From Akanthomyces muscarius (lineage: Eukaryota; Ascomycota; Sordariomycetes; Hypocreales; Cordycipitaceae): a stretch of 64,000 bases of DNA. The notes under the pieces were generated by a model. It made no database searches and was not told the DNA's origin. It saw nothing but the letters and a program-made list of their open reading frames with translations. The translations under genes and the position numbers were made by a program. The stretch spans positions 2,170,001-2,234,000 of the forward strand of contig NC_079242.1 of the NCBI RefSeq assembly GCF_028009165.1, in the 5' to 3' direction. Below, one piece after another: positions 57,451 to 64,000 of the stretch (position 1 is the first letter of the stretch; each line of letters starts with the position of its first letter).

Positions 57451-59482
57451 TTATTGTGTAGTGCTTGGTGCCGCTTCAGCAGCATCAGAAGCAGCGGGGG
57501 CATCCTCCGTCTTGATGCCATCAACGACCTTGAGGCCCTCGGCCTGCTGGACGACGCTCTCCAGCGTCTTTTTCCTCTCCAGGCGAGTCTTGACCTCGTC
57601 GACCATCTTGTCGAGGCTGACGAGGATGCCCTCCTTCTCGGGGTGGCCGTCGCGGAGACCCATTTCCTTGATCTTGACGTTGCCCTGGGCGACCTCGTCG
57701 TCGCCGAGGAAAATGGCAAACGGCACGCCGTTGGCCTCGGCGGCCTTGAACTGCTGCGGTACCTTGGGTTTGACCTTGTACAGGAATTCGGCCTGGTTAA
57801 AGCATGTTAGCAAAATTTCAGTAGAGGCAGCCCCTTTCTTTGTTCGGTAGATTGAATTTTAATGACTGTGTGAAGCAAGAGTGCCGTGTATTTACCTTGA
57901 TACCGCCCTCCCACAGCTTGGCGCAGACGGACAGGCGCTCGTTGACAAAGCCCTTGCCGCCAAAGGCCATGACGTAGACGTCGACCTCATTGTTGCGCAC
58001 TGGGGTGGCAGACTTGTCGGCGGCCATGCGGGCCTTTGTGATGGAAAAGATGCGGTCGACGCCAAAGGAGATGCCGACGCAGGGAATCTGGTTCTTGCCG
58101 GAGAACATGCCCACCAGGTTGTCGTAGCGGCCACCGGCGGCGACGCTGCCGACACCGACCGTCGGGTCGTTGGAGCGGTCGTCGTCCTCGCCGCCCTTGC
58201 CCCTCCTCTTGGGTGCCGGGGCAGCAGCAGCAGCGGAGGCCACGGCGCCGGGTGTGGACTCGGGCGCCGAGCCCTCTGTGACAACCTCGTAGATGAGGCC
58301 GGTGTAGTAGTCGAGGCCGCGGGCGAGGCCAAGGTCAAAGGAGACGCGGTCGAGGACGTCAAAGGACTCGAGGTACTCAAACAGCAGGGACAGATCGGCG
58401 ATGCCAGCCTGCATGGAGGGGTTGGCCGAGAGCTTGGGGTCGTTGCGGAGCTTGTCGAGCAGCTCGTGCTTGCCCTTGTGCACTACCCACTCGCCGATAC
58501 GGTCGGCGACCTCGGCGTCGAGGCCCTTTTCCTCGGTCATCTCCTTGCGGACGTCGGCCCAGGGCAGCTTGTCGAGCTTGTCGACGGCCGACGAGATGGT
58601 GCGGATCTTGTCCTCGGGGACGCCGCAGACCTGGAAGATGCCGTCGAGGATCTTGCGGTGGTTGAGCTTGATGGTGTACGCCTTGTTCCAGCCGAGGCCC
58701 TCAAAGACCTCGCAGATGATGCGCAGCACCTCGGCATCGGGCAGCATGGCGTCGTAGACGCCGGCAATGTCAAAGTCGCACTGGTAAAACTCGCGCATGC
58801 GGCCCTTTGTCATGGCGGGCTGGTCGCGGCGGTAGACCTTGGCGATGTGGTAGCGCTTGATGTTGGTAATGTCCTTGTTCATGGCGAGGAACCGGGCAAA
58901 GGGCACCGTCAGGTCGTATCGCAGGGAGCAAATCTCGCCACCCTGGTCGGCCAGGTCGTAGATGAGCTTGCTGTCCTCGCCATACTTGCCGGCGAGTATC
59001 TCCTTGAGCTCGAAAACGGGGGTGTCGATGGTGACGCCGCCGTGGCGCTTGAAGACTTGCGTGATGGTGCTGAAGATCTTGTCGCGGATGACCATGTCCT
59101 TGCCATCCCCTGCGCAAGAACAAGTTACATGTTAGCTTTGAGAAGCACTCGAGAGAATAAAGAAACGAGGGGTATGTTCAGTGAGGGGTTGTTTGTGGTG
59201 GTCGTTCGCGAGCGTCGTGGTGGTCGTTCTGTCGCGAGTATTTGTTGTTTGATGGCGGGGGAGGGGTAGTTAAAAAGCGGCCTTACAGTCCTTGGTGCCC
59301 TTGGGGGTCTTGAGCTCAAACTTGGATTTGCCCATGTCGATGGTGTTTTCGTCGTGAGGGATCGACGTCGAGTAGAAGCAAACAGCAGAGGAATAGACCG
59401 CGATTGGGGGTCGGGAACGCAGGGAGTGGGATAGCAGCCGTGCTGGTCGAATAGACCGAAAGGTTGCCAGAATGGTCTTCAT
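57451..59482 (-). CDS. HTS1: Histidyl-tRNA synthetase (cytosolic and mitochondrial forms)
   Basis: Three exons, 59482-59287, 59109-57896 and 57792-57451; 583 residues from the first start, 534 from the second. It attaches histidine to tRNA-His. The class II catalytic core is clear: [20 protein letters not shown], motif 2 around [22 protein letters not shown], the HisA motif [15 protein letters not shown], and motif 3 GISFGVDRI; then the anticodon-binding domain in exon 3. An Ala/Lys-rich, acidic insertion (about 60 residues, [18 protein letters not shown]) sits between the HisA motif and [14 protein letters not shown]. Two in-frame ATGs, 59482 and 59335, bracket an Arg/Ser-rich presequence ([17 protein letters not shown]). 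The longer product should enter mitochondria and the shorter stay in the cytosol, as for yeast HTS1. The exon 1/2 join recreates KDWDGKD. Confidence 0.95.
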
Positions 59483-60059
59483 CCGCAGATGACGCCGTAA
59501 AAAAAACCTAAGCCCTGTGGTCCTTTTCACCTCCTGCGCGAGGCCTGGTGTTGTGGAGCTTGGTAGGGACGACGTGCAGAATTCCCGTCGCCGGTGGCGG
59601 CCACACCCCGCTGGACGAGCGCTGACTCACCTGCGGCGTGGTGATGACGTCCCGTCGAGCATGCAGCTTACCCTATACAGGTATTGACGATGGGCGTTGA
59701 TGTGCTAGACCTTCCAACTACCTCATGATGAGGAAAGGACTGGATAAAATGATCGATATTAGGTTTCAAGGCTGTAATAAAGAACCCGAGAAAGAGCTGT
59801 ATTTTATGTCGCCGCACTCTGGGGCATAGATAGTTCCGACACGCTTGCATTCTGGTCATCAGTTGCCTTGTCCAAGGATGTTTACCCCGTCTTTCTGATG
59901 AAGTGTAATTTGTCGCTATTATGTTGCTCAACCTTGTCCATAAGAATAGTTCCGTTCGTCAAACCCTCCATAAACTCTAATTCCATCTAAATGCAGCTAT
60001 GTACGAAAGAAACCGCTGCATGCACCCAAACTCCGACCAAATCCTAGAAAAGTGTGCAA
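59483..60059. other. HTS1 promoter / hydrolase 3' region
   Basis: 577 bp; a short in-frame upstream ATG at 59530 also precedes the mitochondrial start. Nothing else is supported. Confidence 0.5.
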
Positions 60060-61340
60060 TTACGCACTGGGAGCCTTCAAGCCCCAAAAATGCTCAATTT
60101 CTTTGGTAATGATTTCAGGTTGAGTCATGACAAAATCGTGAGTACCCGGGAGGACCTTCCAGTACACATTGTCACGACCGCCCAGCAGAGGAAGGCCGTC
60201 GGCTTCATAATCCTCCAGATTGATGATTTCATCCTTCTCCGCAAGCAGCACGGCAGTTGTGCCGCGCTTGCGCTGGGCGAGAACCTTCCAGCTTTCCTGC
60301 TGGTGCGTGAGTGGCGCGTGGCGGACACAGGACATGAACGCCGGCACGAATCCGAGGTGATGCGTGACCATCCAGCGGACATAGTGAGTGACGCGCTGCT
60401 CGATGGGGAGGCTGGGAGAGTCCTCGGTGCCGAAAACCGTGCCCGGAACTTCAGCCGACGCAACCTTGGCGGCGGCCTCGGTGTTTCCGCCGATCACAGG
60501 CTTCGGCTGCTTGGGGACTTTCCTGGACGAGGCGATGGGCTGCTGCAGGCGTCGGCTGGTGAGACCGTGCAGGATGCGCTCCGGGATGACACCGGAGGAG
60601 AAGATAAACTTGGTGATGCGGCCGAAGCGCTCGGCGCGGATGAGTCCGGCGGGCGCAAGCAGCACCAGTGACTTGACCATGTTGGGGAAAGTACCGGCGA
60701 AATGAGCGGCGATGCCACCGCCAAGAGAGTATCCAATGACATTGATAGAGTCATCGCCAGACCAAGAGAGAGGGCTGGAGGCGAGCGCTAGGAGCATTTG
60801 CGTAACATAAAGACGAGCGTCGTGGGGGATGTCACCGACACCATCAGAGTAGCCTCTGCCAAACAGATCCTAAATCATGTGTTGGAAATTTACCCAAAAC
60901 GAAACAAAAGATGACTCACAAAAAGCATAACTCGGCACCCGCGCTCGGCGAGATTGTTTGCAATATAAGTCAAGGTAATGCACGAAGTAGTAATGCCGTG
61001 AACAAAGACGACCTTTTGGCCATCCTCGGGGCCAAACTCATAGACGCGGATGGAGCCATACTGTGAGCAGTGTCAGCCATCGCAATTCTTCAAAGAGAAC
61101 GTGCGGTGAGCCTACCGGTGTTTCGACATCGCGTGCGCCTGGGAACTGATCAGGCTGATACACCAATTGATTCGTCTCGTCCTGGGTCAGGCGCGGGAGT
61201 GTCGTCTTGAGAGGGCTGCGAAGAACCTTGGCCCAGCGCGGCCAGAGCACCTCACGCGATAGGATAAAGATTGACGCTGTGATCACGGCGGCCGTGGTGG
61301 CAATGGCGGTCGTAGAGGTCGCCGTCTCCGAGGCTGACAT
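60060..61340 (-). CDS. Alpha/beta hydrolase with N-terminal membrane anchor
   Basis: Three exons, 61340-61116, 61060-60920 and 60869-60060; 391 residues. Near the start AAVITASIFIL forms a likely membrane anchor. The fold is recognisable: YEFGPEDGQKVVFVHG (the HG oxyanion turn), DLFGRGYSDG, nucleophile elbow GYSLGG with Ser170, and the terminal PGTHDF with the catalytic His at residue 366. A cap region lies between about 215 and 300. The acid is probably in the AEKDEIINLEDY segment. The substrate is unknown; the family ranges over esterases, lipases and epoxide-type hydrolases. All three splice joins are phase 0 and restore the conserved strand order (VETP|YGSIRVYEFG, RVMLF|DLFGRG). The start is the first ATG in frame with the anchor. 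No neighbouring pathway genes give a clue to function. Confidence 0.86.
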
Positions 61341-62128
61341 GATGACGCGCGGAAGTTCGGGGTCGTGGCTGAATATAGACAACAAGATGTGTTCGTGAGA
61401 AATTTCTCTATGCTTGGGATATGAATTTAAACGAAGCGCGATTTGAGGCAGAAAAAAAACGACACCTCTCTCGCTCAGAGACAGCTGGCCAGCTGAAATA
61501 AAAGAACGGACAAGAACAGGTTCGAGAGGGTTGCTTATCACGAAATGTGGTAATCGCCCTTCAGCACAGGGGTAGGTAGGTAGGCACCTGCGAGCTGTGC
61601 AGCAAGTGAAACAAAGGCCTCCGAGTATGGCTGCAAGAGGTAGCTGCTCGTATGCTCGTCGTGGTGCGGTGTGCCAAGTCGGGTAGCGCAAATTATGAAT
61701 GACAAGAGAAAACAAAAAGAATGAGAGAGAGACCAGGGGCGATCGGTGAAATGAAATGACGACGCAAGTGAAGCGATTTCGAAATGGTAGTTATTTGGAG
61801 CCGGTGCTGCCGAGGGAGAGCCTGTCGCGGCCGCCAGCTGGAAACGTGGGACTGTCGGGTCATCAGCCAGCCACAGCGGCGCCGACAAATGGGCCTAGCC
61901 GAGACCTCAATCAACCCCCGACCGTCGGGCAGTGACAGGCTGCAGTTCTACAGCCTGCAGAATGAACAGAATACCATAAGCAACGAATAAAAAGGTCATT
62001 TATTTTGTACAGTCATTTACAGAATCAAGTTTCGAGCATAGTAGCTCATGGGCACAGTCCCCCATTCCACGTATACACAAAATAAGTACAAGGCAGCGTG
62101 GGCTCATCCTGCAGCCCAATACACAACC
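61341..62128. other. Hydrolase promoter / regulator 3' region
   Basis: 788 bp with a GTAGGTAGGTAGG-type repeat near 61.57 kb. No coding frame is supported. Confidence 0.5.
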
Positions 62129-64000
62129 CTAACCCAGTCCAACCGCCCAAGCCGCATCGCCAAGCTGCTGAATCAGATGACACAGGTTCTCTACAATCGG
62201 TGGTGTCGCTTCCTTACCCTGAGACACATTGGCACGCAGAATCTCCTGCGAGATTTCCATGCAGGCCCTGGTGTCTTGTAGGGATGCTTCCTTTGCCACA
62301 CCTCGCACCAACGGGCCGCGAATCAGCGGGCGGCCTTGGTCGAATCCAATAAACCGCTGCACGGACAGTGAGTCCTGGTCGTCAAGATAGACGTTTCCGT
62401 AGGCGTATTGCGATGTCATCGTTTGCTGCCGGTTGGCCTTGTTAACCACACCATACGTCCACAGGGCAAGGGCGGCGTGATGCACTGCGACGGCATAGAA
62501 TCCGTTCAGATGGTCTCGCGGAAACATCTTCGCGCAGCGCAGAATCTGTCCTGCGCCAAACACTGCAGTTCGCGCCGCGGTGCTTGCTGCCCACTGCTGG
62601 AGAACAGGGTAGATTCGACGGGCCTGATCCTCGCCCTCTTTGCCAGAGAATAGCTGCAGGTCATCAAGCGACACATGGAGGTTCATCTGCAACAGATGCA
62701 GCACGACTTGCTCCTGCACCGACATGTCTGGCCAGTCTCCGGCCACCAATTGAAAGTTTTGCAGCTCTCTTACCAGCTCTTGGTGCCGCGAGTTAAGGAG
62801 CAAGCTTGACGCCGAGTTCATGTTGCTCGTATATGATCGGGTTCGGTGCACCGCGCTGAGTTGACGATACTCCAATATCAAGCTCCAAAACCCATGAAGG
62901 TATATCGAAATAGATAGCTGAAGATCCAAACGCGATGCGTTGGCTGGAAGCTTGTGCACCTCGTAAAACAAGTCTCCTAGCGATGGCGGCCGCTTCGTTT
63001 GACCAGAATGACGCTCCATATACTTGGCTTTCCACTCTGCCGCCGTTGGAGCGAACCACAACTCTCTAGACTCTGGCAATGGCAGCGTCATTTCTCCATA
63101 TGACATGCACGGGTTCGTCAACGTTGTCATGGACACTTGCGCTTCACGAAGGTAACAGTGAAATGCCAGTCGTTTCCACTGCTCTCGAGAAACCCAAGTC
63201 TTCCATTTTTCTTCAAGTTCTTCTCCTTCGTCCGACGCGCGAACCTCCATCAAAGGATAGTTGGCGCGCTGAAGCTTGCCACGATACCGCATCATCGTTA
63301 CCGGAATGGCAAGGTGACATTCTGCAATCTCCATCTTGCGTCGATTTCCACTCCAGAGGGCAATATCTTCCCAGAGAATGAGAGATTGGACCAGACCCAG
63401 GTTTTGAATTGCAGTGTTGTTGGCTTCGAACCGGGAGGGTATCGTGATACGAATAGCTTCTTGCACGGCAAATCCAAATTTCCGCAGCGTCGGTACCGGC
63501 GTTGACACTGCTCCGGCAGCTGCGGCGGTTCCTATCCACTCAGGCCACTGCTCATTCAGTTTGAAGCTGGGAAAATGGATCCAGCCTGACACTTGACATG
63601 CATGCGCCGCCAGGAAAATGTGAATCATGCTGTCCATCAGCTCAACTGTTGGAAATGATGCAGCAACCTGGTTCCTGCTACTGTCGGTCTTGCAAGTACT
63701 GAGCACTGAAGAGAGCAACCTGTCTCGCCCAGACTGCTCCAGCTTCTCCTCTGAAACTCGAAAAGCCTTGTTATCGCCTCTCTTTAGATGCATCTTGGCA
63801 GCTTGGCTGCTGCTGACCGGCATATGTCCCAGTTCTGTATAACCTGTGTCGTGCTCCTTTGGCTGCCAGCGCCAAGGTGATTCCGTCCAGCCCCTGACAA
63901 GTGCGTTGCGCATCTGTGCGACTTCGCCCGCCGTCTCAGGGCGGCTAATACTGCCCTCCCGCCTCGATCGGGGCATGTTTCCCATAAGATCCAGATTCCA
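62129..64000 (-). CDS. Fungal-specific transcription factor domain protein, 5' end off the window
   Basis: The frame is open to the right edge (WNLDL precedes the first Met at 63985), so the N-terminus lies outside. About 620 residues are present. The visible part matches the all-helical regulatory (middle homology) region of fungal zinc-cluster and C2H2 factors: SFPTVELMDSMIHIFLAAHACQVSGWIHFPSFKLNEQWPEW, then the FAVQEAIRITI and LVQSLILWEDIALWSGNRRKMEIAECHLAIPVTM block, and ALALWTYGVV near the C-terminus. No zinc finger is in the window, so the DNA-binding class (C2H2 or Zn2Cys6) is undecided. The combination resembles C2H2 factors with a fungal_trans domain. No intron is needed in the visible part. 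The target genes are unknown. Confidence 0.82.
   Translation of the reverse strand, partial: WNLDLMGNMPRSRREGSISRPETAGEVAQMRNALVRGWTESPWRWQPKEHDTGYTELGHMPVSSSQAAKMHLKRGDNKAFRVSEEKLEQSGRDRLLSSVLSTCKTDSSRNQVAASFPTVELMDSMIHIFLAAHACQVSGWIHFPSFKLNEQWPEWIGTAAAAGAVSTPVPTLRKFGFAVQEAIRITIPSRFEANNTAIQNLGLVQSLILWEDIALWSGNRRKMEIAECHLAIPVTMMRYRGKLQRANYPLMEVRASDEGEELEEKWKTWVSREQWKRLAFHCYLREAQVSMTTLTNPCMSYGEMTLPLPESRELWFAPTAAEWKAKYMERHSGQTKRPPSLGDLFYEVHKLPANASRLDLQLSISIYLHGFWSLILEYRQLSAVHRTRSYTSNMNSASSLLLNSRHQELVRELQNFQLVAGDWPDMSVQEQVVLHLLQMNLHVSLDDLQLFSGKEGEDQARRIYPVLQQWAASTAARTAVFGAGQILRCAKMFPRDHLNGFYAVAVHHAALALWTYGVVNKANRQQTMTSQYAYGNVYLDDQDSLSVQRFIGFDQGRPLIRGPLVRGVAKEASLQDTRACMEISQEILRANVSQGKEATPPIVENLCHLIQQLGDAAWAVGLG

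Noticed and set aside
57881..59269. 462-codon plus-strand frame opposite HTS1
   Set aside because: Antisense shadow of GC-rich codon use in HTS1; repetitive Val/Asp/Ala content and no domain.
62140..62160. Telomere-like CCCTAACCC
   Set aside because: A single short occurrence within the 3' region of a gene, not a repeat array.

Overview
The window is nuclear DNA of a filamentous ascomycete, most likely a Sordariomycete and probably of the order Hypocreales. The grounds are short introns (about 50-250 nt) with GT donors, CTAAC-type branch sites and AG acceptors, GC-rich coding exons, and protein versions typical of Pezizomycotina: an MSN2/Seb1-type zinc-finger factor, a SWIRM-oxidase-HMG LSD1, a CRH-type GH16 protein and a filamentous-fungal CaM kinase. 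The species cannot be fixed from the sequence alone. I saw no rRNA, tRNA, CRISPR array or intact transposon by eye.

Layout. 0.4-4.6 kb: a DUF202 membrane protein and DPH6 (diphthamide synthesis), both on the minus strand. 4.6-9.9 kb: no gene seen. 9.9-11.5 kb: an MSN2-like stress regulator (minus). 11.5-26.9 kb: a 15.4-kb stretch with no credible coding gene; it holds the MSN2 leader, simple repeats and strand-biased pyrimidine blocks. 26.9-29.5 kb: an NmrA-like oxidoreductase and a small secreted protein made of three tandem six-cysteine, knottin-like modules (both minus). 29.5-32.2 kb: non-coding, with two strong hairpins near 31.1-31.4 kb. 32.2-64 kb: a dense housekeeping block. In order it has a UMP/CMP kinase with a membrane-anchor N-terminus (+), a CRH cell-wall transglycosylase (+), DNA topoisomerase I (-), ATP synthase gamma (+), LSD1-type demethylase (-), VPS33 (-), a UBC16/UBE2W-like E2 (-), a calcium/calmodulin-dependent kinase (+), an unrecognised 370-aa protein (-), histidyl-tRNA synthetase (-), an alpha/beta hydrolase (-) and a Zn-factor-type regulator cut by the right edge (-).

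The genes are independent eukaryotic transcription units. TOP1 and ATP3 share a 482-bp divergent promoter with a TCACGTGA box, and the CRH gene and TOP1 converge. Functions cover translation (DPH6, HTS1), chromatin and DNA topology (LSD1, TOP1), energy and nucleotides (ATP3, URA6), trafficking and protein turnover (VPS33, E2), cell wall (CRH) and signalling (CaMK, MSN2). Exon boundaries were set by hand from splice consensus plus reading-frame and family continuity; each multi-exon model closes in frame. The accessory features most worth a second look are the triple-module cysteine-rich secreted protein, the desert upstream of MSN2, the paired hairpins, and several splice- or start-choice switches (TOP1, URA6, CaMK, HTS1).
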